Shown piece by piece: positions 7,306 to 15,517 of a DNA stretch of 48,934 bases (positions are counted from its first letter, which is position 1; every line of letters starts with the position of its first letter). The translations under genes and the position numbers were made by a program. Where the stretch lies: positions 8,781 through 57,714 of the forward strand of contig PMEM01000019.1 of NCBI GenBank assembly GCA_003155795.1, given 5' to 3'. The notes below the pieces were generated by a model, which was given only the letters and a program-made list of their open reading frames with translations, had not been told where the DNA came from and searched no databases. This stretch comes from Gemmatimonadota bacterium. Lineage in GTDB: Bacteria > Gemmatimonadota > Gemmatimonadetes > Gemmatimonadales > Gemmatimonadaceae.

Positions 7306-9426
7306 ATGATCAATGAAAGCGAAACGGGGTCGCCGCAGACGCCCCCGTACGCCTGGGGCGCGCTCGCGGCACTGTGTGTCTTCGCACTGTACCTGGCGAC
7401 CTTATCACCAACCACAGCAATGTGGGATACGAGCGAATACATCGCAGCCGCAAAGGTTCTGGGTCTGCCGCACCCGCCTGGAAATCCGCTATTCGTGATG
7501 CTGGCACACGCGTTTGGTTTGCTGCCGATTCCTGTATCCTACGCCGCGCGCATCAACATCCTTGCGGCTCTCTGCAGCGCGATCGCTGCTGGTGTATGGT
7601 TCCTTTTAATTGACCACGTACTTGCACGCGGTGGAATTTCTGCATGGCGACGCAGAGCGTGCGCGGCGGCCGGCGTAATAGTCGGCGCGACGGCGTTCAC
7701 GGTATGGAACCAATCAGTTGTGAACGAGAAAGTGTACACGATTTCGCTCGCACTGTTCGCCGCGATCACTCTCCTGATGTTGCGCTGGCTGGACGGTGAC
7801 GGCATAAAACGGAACGATGCTAAACTAGTGGCGATCGGATTCCTGCTCGGGGCTGGTTACACCGTTCACCCCGCTGGGCTTCTACCTGGACTCGCTGTCG
7901 TCGTAACAGTTGCAACACAGCACTGGCGGAAGTTCCTCCAGCCAAGTTTGGTGATCGCCGTATTTGGTGCCTTCCTGCTGGGACTCACGCCTTTCATATT
8001 CGAGCCAATCCGAGCAGCGCAATGGCCGGCGATGAATGAAGGCGCGCCTACCGGCTGCGAGAATGGGCTCGGGTGGTCGTGCACGTTCAGCAAAGCCACG
8101 TACACACGTCTTTCTGCCAATATCAACCGCGACCAGTACGGGAAACCATCGGTAATGGATCGGCAGGTTTCATTTGGCGCACAGCTGGACATGTGGTGGC
8201 TTTACTTCAAGTGGCAGTGGTTGCGCGACCCGCATGGCAACACGCCGTACGTTCAGCTGCTGCTCGCCCTTCTGCTGTTCGCGCTCGGCGCGTATGGCGC
8301 GACCGTGCACTGGCGATGGGATCGACCGTCGTGCATCTACTGGGCGACGTTCATGTTCACCCTGACGATCCTGCTTGTGTACTACATGAATTTCAAGTAC
8401 GGATTCTCACAGGCGCCCGATCTCGGCGACAGCGTGCCTCGAGAGGTGCGTGATCGCGACTACTTCTATCTGTGGAGCTTCAGCGCGTGGGGTGTTTGGG
8501 TAGGTATAGCAATTGGGGCAATCTGGCGACGAACTCGTTACGGAGTGGGTCTGCTCGCAATCGCCGCCGTACCACTCATTTCCAACTGGAGCGCCGCATC
8601 CCGGCGTAACGATACTGTCGCGCGCGATTGGGCGGTTGACATATTGAATTCCGTCGAACCATACGGTGTCATAGTGACCGGCGGCGACAACGACACATTT
8701 CCGCTGTGGTATGCACAGTACGTGGAAGGCGTGCGGCCGGATGTAACTGTGGTAATCGATCAGTATCTCGGGATGGATTGGTTCGTGCACCAACTGCTGC
8801 GCACACCCGTGCACAAGTACGACGCTGCAGCTGGGCCGGCGATCTACCGCAGCAGCGTGTGGACGCCACCCGTGCATCCGCTGTTTCGGATTACAGCAGC
8901 ACAGTCGGATTCAATGCCTGACATAATGGAATTGCGCGAGCCGCAGGTCTTCAAGTCGGGCGCGATCGAAGGACACCTCGCGCCGGGTTATCTGGAGCGG
9001 AAGGAGATACTCGTTTTGCGACTGATTACGGATGCATTGCCCGAGCGGCCATTGTACTTCACTATGGGGTCGCCATACCCCAAGCTGTTTGGCATCGAGC
9101 CGTACATGGTTACCGAAGGCCTCGTGCAGCGAGTCATGCCAACTCCGACAGCCGATTCAACCGGCCGCATGCTCGACGTACAACGGAGTGAAGCACTCTG
9201 GAAGATCTACGGCGGGCCCGCGGCCATTGTGCATCGAGGGGATTGGATTGATCGGGCGTCGATCGCCACACCAATCGACTACACGTTGCTCGGTATCAGT
9301 CTCAGCGATGCACTGGACAGCCAGGGGAAAAAGTCCGAAGCCGAGGCGATTCGGAATCAGTCTGTTGCGGTCATCCGAGCAGCACGATTGGAGGAAGTAT
9401 TTGGAATGACACCCGTCAAGAATTGA
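7306..9426 (+). CDS. DUF2723-family multispanning membrane protein (TMEM260-like, GT-C type)
   Basis: 706 residues. The amino end carries the DUF2723 signature: a first helix at about 17-33, then SPTTAMWDTSEYIAAAK with Asp41 in the first outer loop, and LPHPPGNPLFVML. About ten further helices run to residue 430, then a soluble region with GGDNDTFPLWYAQYVEG, a block common to the family. The fold is that of GT-C glycosyltransferases; human TMEM260 is a protein O-mannosyltransferase, while bacterial members are largely untested. The ATG follows the sigma factor stop with no gap, so expression is probably coupled to that membrane-bound regulator. An envelope glycosylation role is inference. Confidence 0.82.
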   Translation: MINESETGSPQTPPYAWGALAALCVFALYLATLSPTTAMWDTSEYIAAAKVLGLPHPPGNPLFVMLAHAFGLLPIPVSYAARINILAALCSAIAAGVWFLLIDHVLARGGISAWRRRACAAAGVIVGATAFTVWNQSVVNEKVYTISLALFAAITLLMLRWLDGDGIKRNDAKLVAIGFLLGAGYTVHPAGLLPGLAVVVTVATQHWRKFLQPSLVIAVFGAFLLGLTPFIFEPIRAAQWPAMNEGAPTGCENGLGWSCTFSKATYTRLSANINRDQYGKPSVMDRQVSFGAQLDMWWLYFKWQWLRDPHGNTPYVQLLLALLLFALGAYGATVHWRWDRPSCIYWATFMFTLTILLVYYMNFKYGFSQAPDLGDSVPREVRDRDYFYLWSFSAWGVWVGIAIGAIWRRTRYGVGLLAIAAVPLISNWSAASRRNDTVARDWAVDILNSVEPYGVIVTGGDNDTFPLWYAQYVEGVRPDVTVVIDQYLGMDWFVHQLLRTPVHKYDAAAGPAIYRSSVWTPPVHPLFRITAAQSDSMPDIMELREPQVFKSGAIEGHLAPGYLERKEILVLRLITDALPERPLYFTMGSPYPKLFGIEPYMVTEGLVQRVMPTPTADSTGRMLDVQRSEALWKIYGGPAAIVHRGDWIDRASIATPIDYTLLGISLSDALDSQGKKSEAEAIRNQSVAVIRAARLEEVFGMTPVKN

Positions 9427-9439
9427 CCGATTCGTCCGC

Positions 9440-9982
9440 TCAAGGCCCGACGTGCATGTACTTCTGGTCGTAGCGCGCAATTGATTCCTGAATGACCTGC
9501 TTCGCTGAGTCGCTCCGTTCCCAACCCTGGATCTCGACACGACGACCTTCGAGGTCCTTGTAGATGAGAAAGAAATGCTCGATTTCTTTCAGATAATGCT
9601 GCGGGAATGATGCGATGTCGTAGTATTCCTCGTACCGTGGATCATTCCACGGTACGGCGAATATCTTGTCGTCGGGCTCACCGCGATCGAGCATCTTGAG
9701 CACTCCGATCGGACGCACGTCAATCTGACAGCCCGTGAAGGTTGCCTCCTCAACGTGAACAAGCACGTCGAGCGGATCGTTATCCTCGTGCAGGGTCCGG
9801 GGAATCAGGCCGTATTCACCGGGATACGACACGGCAGAGTATAGCACGCGGTCGAGGCGAAACAGACCTGATGCCTTGTCCAACTCATATTTATTTCGGC
9901 TCCCGCTCGGGATCTCGACGACAGCCGTAACGTGTTCGGGCGGGCTCCCGCCGGGCTGAAGGTCGTGCCACGGGTGAATCAT
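9440..9982 (-). CDS. ppa: Inorganic pyrophosphatase, family I
   Basis: 180 residues, the normal size of soluble family I pyrophosphatase. VVEIPSGSRNKYELDK near the start carries the substrate-binding Glu and Lys residues; SYPGEYGLIPRTLHEDNDPLDVLV contains the family signature D-x-D-P-x-D, whose aspartates bind Mg2+; DDKIFAVPWNDPRY and KYMHV follow. The enzyme hydrolyses pyrophosphate to pull biosynthetic reactions forward. It is the last gene of a long minus-strand series and converges on the DUF2723 gene with only 13 bases between stops. An Ile-His-Pro-Trp amino end and an intact metal site suggest a working enzyme. Confidence 0.93.
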   Translation of the reverse strand: MIHPWHDLQPGGSPPEHVTAVVEIPSGSRNKYELDKASGLFRLDRVLYSAVSYPGEYGLIPRTLHEDNDPLDVLVHVEEATFTGCQIDVRPIGVLKMLDRGEPDDKIFAVPWNDPRYEEYYDIASFPQHYLKEIEHFFLIYKDLEGRRVEIQGWERSDSAKQVIQESIARYDQKYMHVGP

Positions 9983-10031
9983 GGATCAAAGATAACATGC
10001 ACTCGTCCACGACTCGAATGCCATTGCCATT

Positions 10032-13000
10032 CTAACCGGCGCTTGACGCCTCTCCCGGCTCGTGTTCGACCGCGGGTCGAATGCGATAGTCCTTTCCACG
10101 AATGAGCACGAGCAGGCTCGGAACCATGTACAGAGTAATTGGCGTCGACAGCGCGAGACCGCCGATTACGGCAAGTGCTAGCGGGCGTTGAAGCTCGCTA
10201 CCAGCTCCCAGACCGAGAGCGAGTGGGAGCAGACCGAATAGTGTGCACAGGGTGGTCATGAGAATCGGCCGCAATCGAGTGCGTGCAGCATCCCGGAGTC
10301 CGATTTCGAGCGGAACATTATCGTGGACCATTCTGTAGCGCGTGAAGTCAAGTAGAATAATGCCATTCTTGACGATCAGCCCGACGAGCAGAATCAGTCC
10401 CATGAACGATGACACGTTCAACTGGGTGCCTGTTATCAATAGCAGGACGACGGCACCGACAAACGAAATCGGCGCGACGATCAGTACGACCAGTGGCTCG
10501 ACGAAAGACTGGAATTGCACTACCATCACAGCCGTCACACTGAGCGCCGCCAGCAACAGGACGAGCAGGAGAGCATGGAACGCCTCCTGCTGGCCAGCAT
10601 ACTGACCCCCGATTTCAATCCGAATACCGGCCGGCGCGGGATGGGAAGCGAGGACGCTCTTCACATCGCTCATCACTCCGCTGAGCGCGCGACCACTCAC
10701 GTCCGTCGTGATTGAAATCATCTGCTGTTGATTCTCCCTATCGAGTTCCGCGCGAGTCTCTGTAGGCGTCAGCGTTGCAACCGCGGACAGCGGAACGGCG
10801 CTGTGACTGGTCGACGTCACGAGCGGGAGATCACCGAGCTTGTTGGCATCGAACCTGATCGCGTCCGGCGCTCTCACCCGGACGGCAATTGCTCGATCTG
10901 CTGCCCGAACCTCACCGGCGGGCACACCAAGCAACGCGCCTTGTACAATATCGCCAACACCGGTTGGCGTGAGCCCCGCGTGCGCGGACGCAGCCGATCC
11001 CACATGTAGCAGCATCTCGGCGCTGGGTTCGCTGACGCCATTGAAAAGATCCTCTACTCCGGGGATTTTGCTCAGTGGGTCACTGAGAGTTCGCGCGTAC
11101 GCCTCGAGCTGATCAAGGTTATCGCCGAACAGCTTGATTTCTACCGGTCTCGCTGCGCCGGCCAGATCATTGATGACATCCGACAAAATCTGCACAAACT
11201 CGATGTGCAGCCGCGGTACAGCGCTCGTGATCTTGCCGCGGACATCGTCCATGACTTCGAAGATCGTGCGCGATCGTTGCGACTGGGGGACCAGGCGAGC
11301 TACAAGATCGCCGACGTTTTGTTGAGTGGCGAAAAGGCCAAGTTCTGCACCAGTCCGTCGGGACGTGCCCGATATCTCGGGCGTCTGGGCGAGAATTTTC
11401 TCTGCGATGCGGACTTCGCGGTCCGTTTCCGACAGCGCAGTTCCACCCGGCGTAAAGTAGTCCAACACGAAGGCCCCCTCGTCCATCTCCGGGAGGAAGC
11501 CGGTGCCGGTAACGCTAGCGGCCACTACCCCGAGGATGACAAGAATGACGGCACCTGCGATCATCAGCCGAACGTGGTGCAGCACGCTCACAAGAGAGCG
11601 CTCGTAAAGATCGGCGAGTGAATCAAGCCCACGTCCGATCCGTGACAATATCCCGCGGCCGGATCCGGTGGCGACAGGCTGTTCCTGGGACGCATCCTCC
11701 GATCGCACGAACTGCTCGCTAAGGAGCGGGATGAGTGTGATCGCCAGTACCAGAGACACTATCACGGCTATCGTAAGCGTTATTGATAGTGCCTTGAAGA
11801 ACTGACCAACGACGCCCGTGAGCAAGCCGAGCGGAAGAAAGACAACTACAGTCGTGATGGTTGACGTGGTAACTGGGAGAATCAGTTCCTGTAGCGCCTC
11901 GCGAATTGCAATGTGACGATTCGGAGTGAACGACAGATGTCTGGCAATGTTCTCCGTGATAACCACCGCGTCATCGATCACAAGACCAACGGCTATGGCC
12001 ATGGCTCCCAGCGTCATCAGGTTAAACGTCTGCCCGATCATGGACATGACAAAAACCGTGATGGCCATTGTCAACGGTATCGCGGTCGCGCTGACTGCAG
12101 TGATGCGACCGTGCCTGAGAAATGCGAATAGCACGATTATCGCCAACACCGCGCCTATTATCATGGCGTCGCGGACGGACGTTACAGCCTCACGAACAAG
12201 CGCAGCCTGATCGTAGACAGGTTTGAGTATCACACCGGGTGGAAGCGTCTTTCGGATATTCGCGGCGATTGCCGCAACGCTGTCGGCGATATCGACTGTG
12301 TTTCCGCCGGGCTGCCGTGTGATGTTCAGTAGCGCTGCGGGACGACCGTCGCCACGGACAAGCATCACCTTATCTTCCGTACCTACCTCTACAGTGGCGA
12401 CGTCCCGAACGTGCAGTCCGTTGGGGAGAACAACCGCCCCGACGTCGGCGGCCGAGTGCGCCTCCTGATCAGTGACAATCAGGTACTGTTTGTAGTCACG
12501 GGCGGCGCGCCCTACGGCAGCGGGCGATATTGCATTCTGAATGGCCGTTGCGAGGTCGTTGTATGTCAGGCCCTGCGCTGCAAGAGTCGTCGGGTCGGCC
12601 ACCACCTCGATTTCGCGAATGCTACTTCCCTGTACATCTACCCGTCCCACTCCTGGAACGCGTGAGAAAATTGGGCGGATCTCATAACGCGCGATATCGT
12701 ACAACGTCGAAGGATCCGTACCCTCCAGGTTGTAAGACAGAATCGGAAACAAGGAGGGTGTTAACCGGGCAACTTCGACATTTACATCGGCCGGAAGCGT
12801 ATTGCGGATCTGACTTACGCGCGTCTGTGCGAGCTGAAGCGCCGATTGCATGTCCGTAGCCGGCGTGAACGTCACAGATATCTCGGACGCACCGCGAATG
12901 GACTTGGAGGTTACGCGCGTGACACCTGGAACCGTACTTACGGCCTCTTCGAGCGGCCGCGTCATCGAGAACTCGACCTGCCGTGCGCCAAGCGACGAGC

Positions 13001-13151
13001 CTTCGGCAACAATAGTAATTCGAGGAAAAAGGAGTTCGGGATAGATCGCGGATGGAAGCGAGCGCGCCATCCATACGCCACCGACGCTCAGCAGAACGAC
13101 AATAAGGTAGATGACTCGGCGCTGAGCGGCGAGGATGTCGAAGAGGCGCAC
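10032..13151 (-). CDS. RND-family efflux permease (HAE-type inner membrane pump)
   Basis: 1039 residues, the full RND length, with twelve membrane helices in two halves and two large periplasmic loops. The proton-relay pair Asp393-Asp394 is present in helix 4 (VGLVIDDAVVITENI), which places it with hydrophobe/amphiphile pumps rather than CzcA/CusA metal pumps. SLPSAIYPELLFPRI is the typical first periplasmic segment. The gene starts with GTG six bases after the adaptor gene and forms a three-part operon with it and the TolC-type channel. Substrate is not predictable. No local repressor is seen next to this operon. Confidence 0.92.
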   Translation of the reverse strand: MRLFDILAAQRRVIYLIVVLLSVGGVWMARSLPSAIYPELLFPRITIVAEGSSLGARQVEFSMTRPLEEAVSTVPGVTRVTSKSIRGASEISVTFTPATDMQSALQLAQTRVSQIRNTLPADVNVEVARLTPSLFPILSYNLEGTDPSTLYDIARYEIRPIFSRVPGVGRVDVQGSSIREIEVVADPTTLAAQGLTYNDLATAIQNAISPAAVGRAARDYKQYLIVTDQEAHSAADVGAVVLPNGLHVRDVATVEVGTEDKVMLVRGDGRPAALLNITRQPGGNTVDIADSVAAIAANIRKTLPPGVILKPVYDQAALVREAVTSVRDAMIIGAVLAIIVLFAFLRHGRITAVSATAIPLTMAITVFVMSMIGQTFNLMTLGAMAIAVGLVIDDAVVITENIARHLSFTPNRHIAIREALQELILPVTTSTITTVVVFLPLGLLTGVVGQFFKALSITLTIAVIVSLVLAITLIPLLSEQFVRSEDASQEQPVATGSGRGILSRIGRGLDSLADLYERSLVSVLHHVRLMIAGAVILVILGVVAASVTGTGFLPEMDEGAFVLDYFTPGGTALSETDREVRIAEKILAQTPEISGTSRRTGAELGLFATQQNVGDLVARLVPQSQRSRTIFEVMDDVRGKITSAVPRLHIEFVQILSDVINDLAGAARPVEIKLFGDNLDQLEAYARTLSDPLSKIPGVEDLFNGVSEPSAEMLLHVGSAASAHAGLTPTGVGDIVQGALLGVPAGEVRAADRAIAVRVRAPDAIRFDANKLGDLPLVTSTSHSAVPLSAVATLTPTETRAELDRENQQQMISITTDVSGRALSGVMSDVKSVLASHPAPAGIRIEIGGQYAGQQEAFHALLLVLLLAALSVTAVMVVQFQSFVEPLVVLIVAPISFVGAVVLLLITGTQLNVSSFMGLILLVGLIVKNGIILLDFTRYRMVHDNVPLEIGLRDAARTRLRPILMTTLCTLFGLLPLALGLGAGSELQRPLALAVIGGLALSTPITLYMVPSLLVLIRGKDYRIRPAVEHEPGEASSAG

Positions 13152-13157
13152 TTCGCG

Positions 13158-14204
13158 TTATCGCTTTGGTACGATGACTTTGCTGCTGTCTTCGAGCCCG
13201 TAGGCACCAGTCGTGACAACAGTCTGACCTGCTACGAGGCCTCTGATAATCTGCACCAGAGAATCGCCACGAGTCCCAATTGCAACCGCAGTGGCGTAGG
13301 CGACTCCATTCTTCACGACATACACCTTGAACCCCGTGCTATCCGGGACCAGCGCGGCGGCGGGAATCGACATCGCGCGAGTCGAGCCGGTCACGGCCAG
13401 CTTGCCCGTAAGCGTCTCTCCAAGGCGGAGCGGTCTCGTCGACGAAATGATCCGAACGCGAACTGGCACGGCGCGAGTAGCGGAGTCGATCGCAGCACCG
13501 ATTGTGAGCACTACCCCATTCGCAACGGAAGGGGACGACGCGGCATCCTGGTCAGCGAACGTCACGACCGCCCCCCGGCGTATGCCGCCCGCGTCAGGAG
13601 GTGACAGTTGTAACAGCACCTGCAACTCTTTCGGATCGGCAATCGCCACGAGTACCTGAGCCGGATCTGCAGTTGCGCCAGTGACGGCATTCATTTTAGT
13701 AACAACGCCGGAGATCGGAGATCGGAGCGTCGAAAGGGTGTAGATGTGGCGCGCGCCAACCGCCGCGGCATTTGCCTGAGCGAGATCGGATGCCGCCTGG
13801 TCGACCGCCTTGCGAGGAAGAATGCCCTGCTTGGCCAGCCGGGACGCGCGGTCGTAAGCGCTCTGCGCGGCAGTCAGCGCTGCATCGGCACCTGAAGCTG
13901 TCGCTCGCAATGCCGTGGCATCCAGCTCGATGAGCACCTCACCAGATTGAACCGCCTGCCCGGATGTCACCAGCACCCGCGCGACTCGCGCTGGAGCCGG
14001 CGCACTCAGCTCAGCGTAGCCTGCAGGACTGGGCACAACAGTGCCTACGGCCCGAACCACCGGTGTGAATGCAGCCGTTGTCACCTGCGCCGTCTCTACA
14101 GTCACAATCGGCGTCACTTCCGCTTCATCGCTTGAGCCCTTCTTACCGCACGCGATCAGGGGGAGCAGTCCGACGACCGCGAGCAGCGATCTTGCAACAA
14201 TCAT
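13158..14204 (-). CDS. RND periplasmic adaptor (membrane fusion) lipoprotein
   Basis: 348 residues. The start is a lipoprotein signal peptide: MIVARSLLAVVGLLPLIAC, with a Leu-Ile-Ala-Cys lipobox at residues 16-19. The barrel and lipoyl half-motifs (ARVLVTSGQAVQSGEVLIELD) flank an alpha-hairpin of about residues 80-130, and the second lipoyl half has RSPISGVVTKMNAV. This is the HlyD/CzcB/AcrA adaptor class that bridges an RND pump to an outer-membrane channel. Its start overlaps the stop of the TolC-type gene (ATGA) and the pump follows at once, which sets its partners. Confidence 0.92.
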   Translation of the reverse strand: MIVARSLLAVVGLLPLIACGKKGSSDEAEVTPIVTVETAQVTTAAFTPVVRAVGTVVPSPAGYAELSAPAPARVARVLVTSGQAVQSGEVLIELDATALRATASGADAALTAAQSAYDRASRLAKQGILPRKAVDQAASDLAQANAAAVGARHIYTLSTLRSPISGVVTKMNAVTGATADPAQVLVAIADPKELQVLLQLSPPDAGGIRRGAVVTFADQDAASSPSVANGVVLTIGAAIDSATRAVPVRVRIISSTRPLRLGETLTGKLAVTGSTRAMSIPAAALVPDSTGFKVYVVKNGVAYATAVAIGTRGDSLVQIIRGLVAGQTVVTTGAYGLEDSSKVIVPKR

Positions 14205-15457
14205 TGTCCAACTCCGTTAGCCGTGAGCACGCGTACGAGTGCCGCCGCGACATTCGCCGACACCAGGTCTGTTACATATTGTGCCTGGGCGTCGTGCTGT
14301 TCACGCCTGGTTTCCAGGATGTTACCGATTGCCATCTCGCCGGCTGCAAACGCCTGCTCGGCCAGTGAAACGTTCCGTGTAGCCGCGTCCAGTATGGATC
14401 TGTCGCGTACGATGCGCGATTCGGTGACCGTTTGCGTACGGTGCGCACGCGCAAGCTGCGCGGACGCATCCAGCTTCGCGAGCTGCAGACTGGCTTCTGC
14501 ACGCGTAACTTCTGCGTGCGCAGCCTCGACGGCTCCGCGGTTGTGATTGAACAGGGGAATTGGCAGAGCGACGCCCAACGTAGGTAATAGTCCCTTCTCC
14601 GCACCCGTAGGGTCTTTCGTATCTGCACCGAACTGAATGGACGGGACACCAAAGACGCTCCTACGTTCAAATACGAGCGTCTGCTGTGCAGCAGTCAACG
14701 CCGCTCCTGCAGCGGCCACAGTCGGAGTGCCGGCCAGATGTGAATAGCCCGGCGTTGCGTGCACCGGCGGATTGCCCAGGGAATCGCCGAGCGCAACAAT
14801 GATAGTGTCTCCGCGAAGCCCCATCGCTGACTGAAGTTCGAGACGTGTATCCACCGCCTCCAGCGAATCTGCATTCGCGGCATTGGCCGCCTGAGCCGCC
14901 GACACTTCGGCAAGATTGACATCCAGGTCGCTCGCGTCTCCCGCATCTCTTCGCGCTCGGGTATCGCTCAGCAATCTCGCGGCATCCAACGCGGTCTCGT
15001 GCGACAGCTTCGCACGAAGCTCCGCACCCTGCGCAGTAGTATACATCGTATCGACATTCAGCTCTATGGCGGCACGTGCAGCCAGGAAGCCAAAGCGTGC
15101 GCTCATCCGACTGGCCTCTGCAGCGCGCACACGCGCACCACGAATACCGGGAAGGTCCAGCGGTACATCGAACGAGAAATGCTGCTGCGGAGCGTCCTTC
15201 GAATAGGAGAGTGACAACGAGGGATTCGGATACTCGCGCGCCGAACGGAGCCGCGCAGACGCCGCCAGAGTATCAGCGCTGATAGCAGTAACAAGAACCG
15301 ACCGGCCGAGCGCAGTCTGGATAGCGTCGGCGCGGGAAATCGGTTGTTGGGCCCCAAGGCGGGGACCTGAAAGCAGGATCGCAAGTGCACCCAGAAATGC
15401 CATGGCACGCCGGGCGACCTGTACTGACCTGGCGGCGAAGGAAACAGGCGTCACCAT
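14201..15457 (-). CDS. TolC-family outer membrane efflux channel (CzcC-like)
   Basis: 418 residues from the ATG chosen because it opens a signal peptide (MVTPVSFAARSVQVARRAM, then a hydrophobic run to ...GPRLGAQQ). Two internally similar halves of long helices follow, with the OEP pattern ISRADAIQTALGRS at the start of the mature protein and NPSLSLSYS after it. It should form the trimeric exit duct for the RND pump. First gene of the efflux operon, coupled to the adaptor by ATGA; about 60 bases separate it from the YncE/phosphoesterase gene upstream on the same strand. Confidence 0.9.
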   Translation of the reverse strand: MVTPVSFAARSVQVARRAMAFLGALAILLSGPRLGAQQPISRADAIQTALGRSVLVTAISADTLAASARLRSAREYPNPSLSLSYSKDAPQQHFSFDVPLDLPGIRGARVRAAEASRMSARFGFLAARAAIELNVDTMYTTAQGAELRAKLSHETALDAARLLSDTRARRDAGDASDLDVNLAEVSAAQAANAANADSLEAVDTRLELQSAMGLRGDTIIVALGDSLGNPPVHATPGYSHLAGTPTVAAAGAALTAAQQTLVFERRSVFGVPSIQFGADTKDPTGAEKGLLPTLGVALPIPLFNHNRGAVEAAHAEVTRAEASLQLAKLDASAQLARAHRTQTVTESRIVRDRSILDAATRNVSLAEQAFAAGEMAIGNILETRREQHDAQAQYVTDLVSANVAAALVRVLTANGVGQ

Positions 15458-15517
15458 CACGAACCTAATTCCTCCACCTGTCACGGGGATTACACATGAG
15501 TTTCGAGTGCCGGGCGT

